Shown here piece by piece: positions 7,326 to 16,804 of a DNA stretch of 64,000 nt. The stretch is from Streptomyces coeruleorubidus (lineage in GTDB: Bacteria; Actinomycetota; Actinomycetes; Streptomycetales; Streptomycetaceae). The number at the start of each line of letters is the position of its first letter. The first letter of the stretch is position 1. Position numbers and translations under genes: made by a program. The DNA lies in contig NZ_CP023694.1 of the NCBI RefSeq assembly GCF_008705135.1, positions 4,507,001 through 4,571,000 on the forward strand, in the 5' to 3' direction. The notes beneath the pieces are model-generated. The model saw only the letters and a program-made list of their open reading frames with translations, had not been told where the DNA came from and made no database searches.

Positions 7326-10300
7326 CGGCTTTCGACGCCGTGGCGTGCGAGCTCCGCGCCTGGTCCAGCTCGCGCAGGACGTCGTCCGGGGTGAGCGCCG
7401 CGCCCCGGGAGCGCTCGGCGTCGCACCGGGCGGGGCCCAGGGCGGAGCGAGCGGCTGCCCCGATCCGCTCCGCCTGGGCGTGCTCCGGCATGGGGCGGGG
7501 ACGGCCGGCCCAGCACTGGTCCCCGGCGCCGAGCAGCCGTGCCGCGCGCGGGAAGTCGCCGAGGTCGGAAAGCAGTCCCGCCGCGCTGTCCACGACCGTG
7601 GCCCGGATCGCGTCGGAGCACCGCTTGTCGACGGCCTCGTTCAGGGCTCCGGTCAGCTTGGCCAGGGCGGGCTCCGGGCCGGACTCGCTCGCCGTGATCA
7701 TGGCGTCGACCAGATCCAGCATCACCAGGAACTGGGGCGGTGGTGTACCGCGCGCGACGTCCGCCCGCGCCGCCTCACAGAGCTCGCGCGCCCGGACCGT
7801 GTGCCCCTCCTCGGACGCCATCTGGGCCCGCAGCAGCAGGACGAACGCCTTGGAGTCCGCCACGCCGTACCGGTCGGCGGCGGCGCTCGCCTCGTCCAGC
7901 CCCGCCAGCGCGGCCGGGCGGTCTCCCGCGCGGTAGGCGATCTCGGCGAGCCGGGCGATGAGGAACGGCGACTCGGTGTACGCGCCCACCTCGTAGGCGA
8001 GCCGCAGCGCCTCCTCGTACTCCCCCTTGGCCTCCTCGAAGCGGCTGCGCGCCATGACCGGCCTCGCCGGCCGCGCCGCACACCTGGGCCCGCAGCCAGC
8101 GGTCCCCGGCGCGGCGGCTGAGGAGCCGGAGTTCCGCGAGGTCGTCGTCGACGCCGTCCAGATCGCCGGACGCGTCGACGACCATGTGCGTACGGAACAT
8201 CAGCGCGACGGCGGTCTCCCACTCCCCGCCGTGCGTACGGCAGTTGGCGACGGCGGAGTCCATGACGGTCCGCAGGTCGCTCCGGTCGCCCACGTAGGAG
8301 GAGATGACCGGGCAGACGAGCCCCGGGATCCGGGCCGCCCGTGGGCCCCCCTCCTGGAAGTAGGCCCACACCCGCTCCACGTACGGCCGCCGCTCGTTGA
8401 CGAACGCCTCCGTGGACCCGGCTTCGGTCACGAAGAGCATGTGCAGCATGCGCAGATCCATCCGCAGGGCGTGCAGCGGGTGCCCCGCCTCCCCGTCCGG
8501 CGCGGCGAGGAGGTGGTCGACGGGGTCGGGCAGGTCCGGTTCGCCGCCGGACGGCACACGCCCGGCGGTATCCCTCTCCACGCCCAGGCGCAGAGTCCGG
8601 CCGAGCCACTCCATGCCCTCGTGCCGGTAGTTGCGCAGCCACCAGAACCAGCCCATGGCCAGGACCAGAGCGCCGGCCTCCTGCTCGTCCCCGGCTGTGA
8701 GGGCCCGGTCGAGGGCCGCGCGGATGTTGTCGAGCTCGGTCTCCAGGCGGGAGATCCACGGCAGTTGCGCGGCGGAGCGCAGCAGCGGATCGGCCTGCTC
8801 GACGAGCGCCCGCACCCATGCCCGGTGCCGGCGCTCGGCCGCGGCGCGCAGCGACGGAGCACCGGCGGCGCGCTCGACGGCGTACTCGTGGATGGTCTCC
8901 AGCATCCGGTACCGCATGCCGGCGGAGCCGACCGGGCCGTCCGGGCCGTCCTCGCGGTCTGTGCCGTCCGGGTCCTCCGGCCCGCCGGGTGCCGCGACGA
9001 CGAGGGACTTGTCGACGAGCGCGCCGAGCAGCTCGGCGGCGGGCCCGGTGCACACCGCCTCCGCCGCCGCCAGGTCCCAGCCGCCCGCGAACACGGACAC
9101 CTCGCACAGCACCGTCCGCTCGGCCTCGTCGAGCAGGTCCCACGACCAGTCGACGACGGCACGCAGGGTCTGCTGGCGGGGCAGGACCGTACGGCTCCCG
9201 GAGGTGAGGAGGCGGAAGCGGTCGTCGAGCCGGTCGGCGATCTGCCGGGGCGTGAGCAGCCGGAGGCGGGCGGCGGCCAGCTCGATGGCGAGCGGTAGTC
9301 CGTCCAGGCGGCGGCAGATCTCCGCCACCGCCCGCTCGTCACGGAGCACGGCGTCCGCGTCGGGTCGGACGGCGGCGGCACGCTCCGCGAACAGCCGGCG
9401 GGCGGGATCCGGCGGCAGGGGCTCGACCGGGCGCACCACTTCGCCGGGCACGCCCAGGGGTTCACGGCTGGTGGCGAGGATCGTGAGCCCCGGGCAGCGG
9501 GTCAGCAGGGTCTCGGCGAGGTGGGCGGCGGCGCCGATGACATGCTCGCAGTTGTCGAGGATCAGCAGTTGGCTGCGCGGGGCGCAGTACTCCACGAGCA
9601 GGGCGACGGGGTCGTCCTGCACGGCCGTCAGCTCGCTGGTCATCAGCACGGTCTCGCGCAGACCGAGCGCGCTGACCACCGCTCCGGGCACCGCCTCGGG
9701 CCGGTCGAGCGGGGCGAGCTCGACCAGCCACGCCTGCGGGAGCCCGGCGGCGGCTTCCTCGGCGAGACGGGTCTTGCCGGAGCCGCCCGGTCCGGTGAGG
9801 GTGACGAGTCGGGCCCTGTGCACGTCGGAACGGATGGCGTCGATCTCGGGTTCCCGGCCGACGAAGGAGGTCAGACGGGGACGGATGTTCCCGGTGCGCT
9901 GGGGCGGAGCGGGCGTCGGCTTCTCGCTCCTGGCGGCCGACGCGAGCAGGTCGGCGTGGAGGGCGCGCAGATGCGGGCCGGGGTCGGTGCCGAGGCCTTC
10001 CGCGAGGGCGCGGCGGGCGGAGTCGTACGCGGCGAGGGCGTCGGCTTCGCGTCCGGTGTCGCGCAGGGCGCGGATGAGGAGGGCGTGCAGCGGTTCGTCG
10101 TAGGGGTGTACGGCGGTCAGTTCCCGCAGTTCCGGTACGACGTCCTGCGCCCGGCCGAGCCGCAGGCGGGCCTCGGCCCGGGCCCGGGTCGCCTCCAGGC
10201 GCGTGGCCTCCGGGCGGGTGGCGGCGGTGCGGTCGGGGAGGTCGGCGAGGGCCGGGCCGCGCCAGAGGGCGAGGGCGTCGTCGAGATGCCGTTCCGCCAG

Positions 10301-10651
10301 GGCGGGGGCGTCGGCGGCGAGCGCGTCGGTGCCTCGCTGGACGAGCCGTTCGAAGACGAAGAGGTCGATGTCGTCGGGCGTGGCCGCGAGGCGGTAGCCG
10401 CCGGTCTCCGAGGTCACGGCGTCCTTGCCGAGTGCGCGGCGGAGGCGGCCGACGAGGGCCTGGAGCGCGGCGTGGGCGTCCTGGGGCGGGTCGTCCGTCC
10501 ACACCTCGTCGATCAGGGTCCGGGGCGGGGTGATGCGGGAGGGGCGCAGGGCGAGGGCGGTGAGCAGGGCGCGGAGGCGGGGACCGCCGACGGGTACGGC
10601 TGTGCCGTGTTCGTCCTCTGCCGTGGTGACGCCCAGGATTCTGTACCGCAC
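7312..10651 (-). CDS. AfsR/SARP-type regulator (BTAD, NB-ARC, TPR) interrupted by a +1 frameshift
   Basis: A large transcriptional regulator. An OmpR-like DNA-binding domain and a BTAD helical domain (residues ~1-240) precede an NB-ARC ATPase (FVGREPEIDAIRSD; P-loop GPGGSGKTRLAEEA) and a C-terminal TPR region. The frame breaks at about 8058-8061. Upstream codons end ...RAQVCGAAGEA, and the sensible sequence resumes one base later as VMARSRFEEAKGEYEEALRLAYEVGAYTE. Removing one G from a GG pair restores a continuous protein of ~1112 residues. This may be a sequencing error or a real mutation. The start GTG (VRYRILGVTTAED) is chosen over an upstream TTG, which adds an uncharacteristic tail. It could control nearby genes, but no target is evident. 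Confidence 0.75.
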
Positions 10652-10829
10652 CGGGTCATTGTCGCTGGGGTGGGTGTGAGGGACGTGGGGTTTTCGGGGC
10701 CGGGTGTTTCCGATGCGGCGGGGATGCCGGGCGTCGTACAACTCGGCACTGCCGGGTGCCCGGCGTTGCGGCCAGGGCGGGTGGGTCCGCAGCCCGGCGG
10801 AACGGGGTGCCGCTTCTTTGGGACGGGCG

Positions 10830-10890
10830 CCGCCCTGGGGGTACCTCCCAGGCCCTTAAGGCACTGGGGGAGGCACGACTGCCCGCAGCT
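10830..10890. repeat. Dispersed 61-bp intergenic repeat, copy 1
   Basis: This matches 16696-16756 at 59 of 61 positions in the same orientation. It carries two nested dyads: CTGGGGGTACCTCCCAG, and a longer one centred on TTAA in which CTCCCAGGCCC faces GGCACTGGGGGAG. It lies in the gap between the AsnB-like stop and the AfsR-like start, so it would be transcribed antisense to both. The remainder of this ~300-base gap has nothing else recognisable. Confidence 0.85.
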
Positions 10891-10947
10891 GAGCGGGACC
10901 GGCGCCCGCCCCCGGCGCGGCCCCGACCCACCACTCGGCGTAGGGCG

Positions 10948-13062
10948 CTACACCCGCCGCGCCCCGGCCCCCGCCCCCAATGCCCCCCGCTGTGGCGCGA
11001 TCCCCGCAGGTACGGCCCGCTGCCGGGCCGGGGTGCCCGTCCAGCAGGTGCCGCGGCGGGAGAGCAGGCGGCGGAGCCACAGTTCCAGGGAGACGAGGTC
11101 GGCGAGGCCGTCCAGGGGGAGGGGTTCACCGGCCGCCGCGGAACGCAGGGCCTTGCGGACCACCCGGGCCTCGACCAGGCCCGCCTCCGCCAGCAGCGGC
11201 GTGTCGAACAGGGCGACCAGGGAGTCCGCCGCCACCCTCAGCCCCGTACGCGCCGCGGCCGCCGCCGTCGCCTGGGTCGGGACGCCCCACCCGGGCGGCA
11301 GGTCCCGGACGCCGGCCCCTTCCAGCACCGTGCGCAGTATGGCCGCCCGCGCCCCCGGCCGTACCCGCAGCGCCTCGGGCAGCGCCCGGGCCGCGCGCAC
11401 GACCTGGTTGTCCAGGAACGGCGCGTGCAGCCGCTGGAAACGGATCTCCGCGGCCTGCTCCAGCACCCGCAGGTCCGCCGCATGCCGCGCCAGCACCGCA
11501 CGCGCGCGGAAGTCACCCGGGCGCTGCCCCGGCCCCACCAGCTCCGACCGGTGTGTCGCCGCCTGAAGGCGAACCGATACTTCAGCGAGCGCCTCACCGG
11601 TCAGCCAGCGCGCCGCCGGCCCGGGTCTGCCCCAGGTCAGCGCGGCGAGCGAGGCCTCCACCGCACCCCCGGGCTCGTCCGGGCCGTCGTCCGCGCGGTG
11701 GTCGAGCAGGAGCTCGGCGAGCGATTCCAGCCCCGCCCGGTACGGCGTACGGGACAGCCGGCGCGCCGCCGCGTACACGCGCGCGGGGACCAGCACCGAG
11801 CCGTCCGTCCTGGCCAGCGCGGCGACGGGCCGCACCAGGTGGCGCCGTTTGCGGTCCATCAGCAGGTCGGCCAGGCGCGCGGGATGGGCGTCCAGGACCT
11901 GGCGCGCACCGTAGCCCGTGAAGTGGTCCGCGCTGCCGGCCGCCAGCCGCGCCCGGTGCCGGGCCGCCGTCACCAGGGACGCGCCCGGCTCGTCCGTCAG
12001 CGGGCCCTCCAGGTCGGCGTACGGAAGGGTCTCCTCGCCACCGGCCACGACGACATGGTGCAGACGCGGGTTCGCCGCCAGCGCCCCCGCCCGCTCCAGC
12101 TCGGCCTCCCGTCCCGCGACGGCCAGGTCGTTGAACGTGACCGCCAGCAGCCGCTCCCCCGCGCCCGTGCCGTGCCCCAGCACCGTGCCCGGCATCCCGG
12201 GCAGCCCCGCGGCCAGCAGCGCCAGCGTCCCCGAGGCCGGCCCGCCGGACAGGTCCGCCCCGATCCCCGGCACCGGCATCCCGCGCGCGGCACGCCGCTC
12301 GGCGGGCCCCATGCCGGGCACGGGCCCGGGGTCGATGTCCGCCCCGGGGACGTGCCGCGGCGCGGACAGCCGCGTGCGTACGGCCTCCACGAGCGCGTCG
12401 CGCACGGCGTCGACCGCGCTGTCGGGATCGGCCGAAGGCGCCGCCACCGCCAGCGAGGCGACCGGTTCGTACCCGGCGATCTCGCGTGCCCCGGCGCGCA
12501 GGATCAGCGCATGCCCCGGCGGAATGCGCTTCACGCCGTCGTACGGCGTGGAGTCGTGAAGCGCCGCGGGCACGTCAGGGGCGGCCAGCAGCGCGGCGAG
12601 GTGGCCGAAGTCGAGGTTGGCCTCGATGAGGTCGGCCAGCGGCAGCGCGGCCGTCGCATACGCCGTGCCGCCGGCCCAGGGGGTGTAGAACACCGGCCGC
12701 GCGCCCGCGAGGTCGCCGCAGACGGTGACCCTCCGGCCGACCTGCACGATCGCGGTGTAGCTCCCCGGCCAGGCGGTCAGATGCCGAAGTGCCCCGCCGC
12801 GCGCGGCGAACAGCGCGACGCGCAGCTGCTCGTCGGTGGCGCCGCAGATGCCGAGGACGGCGATGCGCGTCCGGTCGTCGGCCTTCACCACCCGCACCTC
12901 GTCGGGGCGCCAGTCACCGACCGCCCACAGCGGATCGGGGTCGCCCCACAGGAGTTGGGAGCCCACCGGGTGCAGGGTCTCGCCGTCGGGTCCCGTGGCC
13001 CCCGCCGAGCCGGCAGCGACGGCTCCCGCGGCGGTGCTGCTCCATCCCACCAACCACCGCAT
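10948..13062 (-). CDS. Asparagine synthase-like protein with altered PPi loop
   Basis: A 704-residue protein with the layout of class B asparagine synthetase and lasso-peptide cyclase homologues. An N-terminal Ntn-like half (VVKADDRTRIAVLGICGATDEQLR, GDLAGARPVFYTP, IPPGHALIL) precedes a C-terminal ATP-pyrophosphatase-like half. The catalytic Cys expected after Met is absent (MRWLVGWSS), so no glutaminase activity is expected. The pyrophosphate loop at about residue 265 reads LSGGPASG instead of SGGLDSS, losing the key Asp. The start ATG has GGAGG five bases upstream. No precursor peptide or protease is nearby, so a lasso pathway is unlikely. It is divergent from the ORF1590-like sporulation gene. 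Confidence 0.75.
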   Translation of the reverse strand: MRWLVGWSSTAAGAVAAGSAGATGPDGETLHPVGSQLLWGDPDPLWAVGDWRPDEVRVVKADDRTRIAVLGICGATDEQLRVALFAARGGALRHLTAWPGSYTAIVQVGRRVTVCGDLAGARPVFYTPWAGGTAYATAALPLADLIEANLDFGHLAALLAAPDVPAALHDSTPYDGVKRIPPGHALILRAGAREIAGYEPVASLAVAAPSADPDSAVDAVRDALVEAVRTRLSAPRHVPGADIDPGPVPGMGPAERRAARGMPVPGIGADLSGGPASGTLALLAAGLPGMPGTVLGHGTGAGERLLAVTFNDLAVAGREAELERAGALAANPRLHHVVVAGGEETLPYADLEGPLTDEPGASLVTAARHRARLAAGSADHFTGYGARQVLDAHPARLADLLMDRKRRHLVRPVAALARTDGSVLVPARVYAAARRLSRTPYRAGLESLAELLLDHRADDGPDEPGGAVEASLAALTWGRPGPAARWLTGEALAEVSVRLQAATHRSELVGPGQRPGDFRARAVLARHAADLRVLEQAAEIRFQRLHAPFLDNQVVRAARALPEALRVRPGARAAILRTVLEGAGVRDLPPGWGVPTQATAAAAARTGLRVAADSLVALFDTPLLAEAGLVEARVVRKALRSAAAGEPLPLDGLADLVSLELWLRRLLSRRGTCWTGTPARQRAVPAGIAPQRGALGAGAGARRV

Positions 13063-13888
13063 CGCCGCCTCCACAGGCTGTGGACAACCAGTGCACCGTA
13101 CGAACCGGTTCACCATGCTGCCATGAAGGAGGCGTTCCAGAGTGTGCCCGCGCCGCTTGCGCCCCGCCGAACGCGCCCCGGCGGAGCCACCCACACCGCC
13201 AGGAACACCCCCGAACGCCCCCAACTCCCCCATGCCACAGCAAGGAAGGGCGGAGAAGACGGCAGTGAAGAGGGCAGTGAAAACGGAAAGGGAAGACGGC
13301 GGCGGAAGCGGCGAGAACAGAAGGGGCGGCCAGGAGGCAAGGCACGTCAGCGACACGTCACCAGTACGACTGCGGCGCGAATGCGCCCCCGATACGCGCC
13401 CCGAATACGCCCGACGCGCCCTCAAATACCGTGGTCGGAGGCCTGATACCCCACCACCGACTGGGTCGATTTTCAGCCAAATCCCCGACATGCGGGCAGC
13501 TTCGAACACTCTCCGTACAGGCTCCGCGTACCACCGAACGGTCGCGCAGTCCGGGAGACGGAGCACGCCTCCCGGACCGTTCCGCCGCCCGCGGGGATGG
13601 AGGCGGCGGTGTCCCCCAGCCCACTGGATCCAGTACAGCGGGCCGACCCACGCAATGACCATGGAACCGCTCCCGCGATGGCCGGAGAAGAGCGCACGGA
13701 CAGGCGCACGGCCACACAGCGGGAGCACGTCGCAACAGCCCGTATCTGAACCGCACTTCAGTACGGACCACAATCCCGCCAACCGGAACAATGCCCCTTA
13801 ACGCTTGGGATGCGGCGAACTACGCTGGGTTTACGAATGCCGCGTGGTTATGCCAACGTCGGCAGCCGTCTGTGTCGAGGGGTGGCGC
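13063..13888. other. 826-bp divergent intergenic region without a convincing gene
   Basis: This region separates the AsnB-like and ORF1590-like starts. It contains a purine-rich tract (about 13240-13330) and many short open frames, but their Arg/Pro-rich translations and lack of typical codon bias argue against coding. GGAGG for the AsnB-like gene lies at its left edge, and GAGGGG for the sporulation gene at about 13877. TACGCT at 13820 could be a -10 box, but no matching -35 is clear. Confidence 0.5.
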
Positions 13889-15310
13889 ATGTCCAGGGAG
13901 CAACGCGGGCCGAACGAAAAACTCGGCGCCGTTCTCGCCCTCGCGGGAATCTCGAACGCAGGCCTCGCGCGGCGCGTCAACGATCTTGGCGCTCAGCGAG
14001 GACTGACGCTTCGCTATGACAAAACGTCGGTGGCGCGCTGGGTGTCGAAGGGCATGGTGCCGCAGGGTGCGGCGCCGCACCTCATCGCCGCCGCCATCGG
14101 GCAGAAGCTCGGCCGCCCGGTGCCGCTCCACGAGATCGGCCTGGCGGACGCGGACCCCGCGCCCGAAGTCGGCCTCGCCTTCCCGCGGGACGTCGGACAG
14201 GCGGTGAAGACCGCGACGGAGCTGTACCGCCTCGACCTCGCCGGCCGCCGCGCCGGGGGCGGCATCTGGCAGTCGCTGGCCGGATCGTTCGCGGTGAGCG
14301 CGTACGCGACGCCCGCCTCACGATGGCTGATAACCCCGGCCGACAGTTCGGTAGCGCGTGACGTGGGCCCCGGCGAGGACTCCGGCGCACCGCTCAAAGT
14401 CGGCCACAGTGATGTGCAGAAGCTGCGGGAGGCCGCCGAGGACGCGCGGCGCTGGGACTCCAAGTACGGCGGTGGCGACTGGCGTTCGTCGATGGTCCCC
14501 GAGTGCTTAAGGGTGGAGGCGGCTCCCCTCCTGCTCGGCTCCTACTCCGACGAGGTCGGCCGGGCCCTCTTCGGCGCCTCCGCCGAACTCACCCGGCTCG
14601 CCGGCTGGATGGCCTTCGACACGGGCCAGCAGGAAGCCGCCCAGCGCTACTACATCCAGGCCCTGCGCCTGGCCCGGGCGGCGGCGGACGTCCCCCTCGG
14701 GGGCTACGTCCTGGCCTCCATGTCCCTCCAGGCCACCTACCGCGGCTTCGGTGACGAGGGCGTGGACCTCGCCCAGGCCGCCCTCGAACGCAACCGCGGC
14801 CTGGCCACGGCCCGCACGATGAGCTTCTTCCGCCTCGTCGAGGCCCGGGCACACGCGCGTGCGGGTGACGCCCAGGCGGCCGGCGGCGCCCTGAAGGCGG
14901 CCGAGAGCTGGCTGGAGCGCGCCCGCCCCGGCGACAGCGACCCGAGCTGGCTCGGCTTCTATTCCTACGACCGTTTCTGCGCCGACGCGGCCGAGTGCTA
15001 CCGCGATCTGAAGGCCCCACGCCAGGTCCGCCGCTTCACGGAGCAGGCCCTGTCGAAGCCCACCGAGGAGTTCGTCCGCTCGCACGGCCTGCGCCTGGTC
15101 GTCTCGGCGGTCGCCGAACTGGAGTCGGGAAACCTGGACGCGGCGTGCGAACAGGGCGTGCGAGCGGTGGAGGTCGCCGGGCGCATCTCCTCGGCCCGCA
15201 CCACCGAGTACGTCAAGGACCTCCTGCACCGGCTGGAGCCGTACGGCGACGAACCACGCGTGGTCGAGCTGCGGGAGCGCGCCCGGCCGCTGCTGGTGGC
15301 TCCGGCATAG
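13889..15310 (+). CDS. Sporulation-associated protein, ORF1590/SCO4114-like
   Basis: A 473-residue cytoplasmic protein. The N-terminal helix-turn-helix-like region (NAGLARRVNDLGAQRGLTLRYDKTSVARWVSKGMVP) is followed by TPR-like helical repeats (RLAGWMAFDTGQQEAAQRYYIQALRLARAA; GDAQAAGGALKAAESWLERA). It resembles S. griseus ORF1590 and the NsdA-like family, implicated in aerial growth and sporulation. ORF1590 is reported to yield a long and a short product, the long one with the HTH. The ATG at 13889 has GAGGGG at the right spacing; an in-frame ATG at 13850 and a TTG at 13805 could give longer forms. A rare TTA leucine codon at 14507-14509 implies dependence on the bldA tRNA. Confidence 0.85.
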   Translation: MSREQRGPNEKLGAVLALAGISNAGLARRVNDLGAQRGLTLRYDKTSVARWVSKGMVPQGAAPHLIAAAIGQKLGRPVPLHEIGLADADPAPEVGLAFPRDVGQAVKTATELYRLDLAGRRAGGGIWQSLAGSFAVSAYATPASRWLITPADSSVARDVGPGEDSGAPLKVGHSDVQKLREAAEDARRWDSKYGGGDWRSSMVPECLRVEAAPLLLGSYSDEVGRALFGASAELTRLAGWMAFDTGQQEAAQRYYIQALRLARAAADVPLGGYVLASMSLQATYRGFGDEGVDLAQAALERNRGLATARTMSFFRLVEARAHARAGDAQAAGGALKAAESWLERARPGDSDPSWLGFYSYDRFCADAAECYRDLKAPRQVRRFTEQALSKPTEEFVRSHGLRLVVSAVAELESGNLDAACEQGVRAVEVAGRISSARTTEYVKDLLHRLEPYGDEPRVVELRERARPLLVAPA

Positions 15311-15390
15311 GCGGACAGGCGTGCTGCCGTCCCCGCGTTTGAAGGCATTGTCAGTGGCGCAGTGCACTATCGAAGCGGGAGGTGGTGCAG

Positions 15391-16599
15391 GTGGCGCGGG
15401 TGCCGGAGATCGCGTACGACTGTGACGTGCTGGTGATCGGCGGGGGGATCGTCGGTCTGTCGACGGCGTACGCCATCACACGCGCCGCACCGGGCACACG
15501 TGTCACGGTCCTGGAGAAGGAACCGGGCCCGGCCCGGCACCAGACCGGCCGCAACAGCGGCGTCATCCACAGCGGCATCTACTACCGCCCCGGCTCCCTC
15601 AAGGCGCGCTACGCGGTGCGGGGCGCGGCGGAGATGGTCAAGTTCTGCGCCGAGTACGGCATCCCGCACGCCGTCACCGGCAAGCTGATCGTCGCCACCG
15701 ACCGCTCCGAGCTGCCCCGCCTGCACGCACTCGTGCAGCGCGGCCGGGAGAACGGGATACCGGTGCGTGAACTGGGCGGGTCCCAGATCCCGGAGTACGA
15801 GTCGGAGGTGCGGGGCCTCGCCGCGATACACGTCGGCACGACCGGCATCTGCGACTTCGTCGCGGTCGCCCGCCAGCTGGCCCACGGCTCGGGCGCGGAG
15901 ATCCGCTACGGCACGAGGGTCGTCCGCGTCGACCGCCGCCCCGAGCGGGGAGTCGCCGTGCTCACGGCCGCCGGGGACGTCGTACGCGGGCGGGTGCTGG
16001 TGAACTGCGCGGGCCTGTACAGCGACGAGGTCGCCCGGCTGACCGGGGACGACCCGGACGTCCGGATCGTGCCGTTCCGGGGCGAGTACTACGAGCTGGC
16101 CCGGCCGGAGCTGGTGCGGGGCCTGGTGTATCCGGTCCCCGACCCGGCGTTCCCGTTCCTCGGGGTGCATCTCACGCGCGGGATCGACGGGGGTGTCCAC
16201 ATCGGGCCCAACGCGGTGCCGGCGCTGGCCCGCGAGGGGTACGGGTGGGGGACGGTCCGGGTGCGGGAGCTGGGAGCGACGCTGGCCTGGCCGGGCTCCT
16301 GGCGGATCGCCCGGCGGCACTGGCGGTACGGGGCGGGTGAGCTGCGGCGGTCGGTGTCCAAGGGAGCGTTCACGGAGGCGGTGCGGAGGCTGTTGCCCGG
16401 GGTGTCCGAGGACGACCTGGTGCCGACGGCGGCGGGGGTGCGGGCACAGGCCGTGCTGCGTGACGGCACGCTGGTGGACGACTTCCTGTTCCGCGAGGGC
16501 CCTCGCACGGTGCATGTGCTGAACGCGCCGTCTCCTGCGGCTACGGCGTCCCTGCCGATCGGCAGGGAGGTGGCACGCAGGGCGTTGAGCGCGCTGTGA
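15391..16599 (+). CDS. lhgO: L-2-hydroxyglutarate oxidase (LhgO family)
   Basis: An FAD-dependent oxidase of the DAO superfamily that converts L-2-hydroxyglutarate to 2-oxoglutarate. CDVLVIGGGIVGLSTAYAIT near the N-terminus is the FAD-binding Rossmann fold. RHQTGRNSGVIHSGIYYRPGSLKA is the family's signature block, and NCAGLYSDEVARLTG and PFRGEYYEL follow in the usual order. The length of about 402 residues is normal. The GTG at 15391 is preferred because GGGAGG lies eight bases upstream; in-frame GTGs at 15382 and 15385 sit inside or too near that site. Confidence 0.88.
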   Translation: MARVPEIAYDCDVLVIGGGIVGLSTAYAITRAAPGTRVTVLEKEPGPARHQTGRNSGVIHSGIYYRPGSLKARYAVRGAAEMVKFCAEYGIPHAVTGKLIVATDRSELPRLHALVQRGRENGIPVRELGGSQIPEYESEVRGLAAIHVGTTGICDFVAVARQLAHGSGAEIRYGTRVVRVDRRPERGVAVLTAAGDVVRGRVLVNCAGLYSDEVARLTGDDPDVRIVPFRGEYYELARPELVRGLVYPVPDPAFPFLGVHLTRGIDGGVHIGPNAVPALAREGYGWGTVRVRELGATLAWPGSWRIARRHWRYGAGELRRSVSKGAFTEAVRRLLPGVSEDDLVPTAAGVRAQAVLRDGTLVDDFLFREGPRTVHVLNAPSPAATASLPIGREVARRALSAL

Positions 16600-16695
16600 C
16601 CGACCAGTCACTGGGGTTTCGAGGTGCTCGGCGTGGCTGCTGGGCCGGGGCGTTGCGCAGCTCGGCGTGACGAGGTGCCGCCGCGCCCACCCGTG

Positions 16696-16756
16696 CCGCC
16701 CTGGGGGTACCTCCCAGGGCCTTAAGGCACTGGGGGAGGCACGATTGCCCGCAGCT
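16696..16756. repeat. Dispersed 61-bp intergenic repeat, copy 2
   Basis: Second copy of the element at 10830-10890, differing at two bases. The C-to-G change (CCCAGGGCC) improves the pairing of the long dyad around TTAA. It sits between lhgO and trmB on the coding strand, so its hairpin would form in the lhgO 3' RNA or trmB leader. Confidence 0.85.
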
Positions 16757-16804
16757 AGGGCCACACCCCGGCGACCACATGGCGGCCGTAAAATCGGTCT
16801 CACT

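Noticed and set aside
10948..13062. Lasso-peptide biosynthetic cluster
   Set aside because: Only the asparagine-synthase-like protein is present; no precursor, RRE/protease or transporter is nearby, and the catalytic loop is altered.
13142..13801. 219-codon frame in the gap before the sporulation gene
   Set aside because: Pro/Arg-rich, no ribosome-binding site, no domain, and no streptomycete third-position bias.
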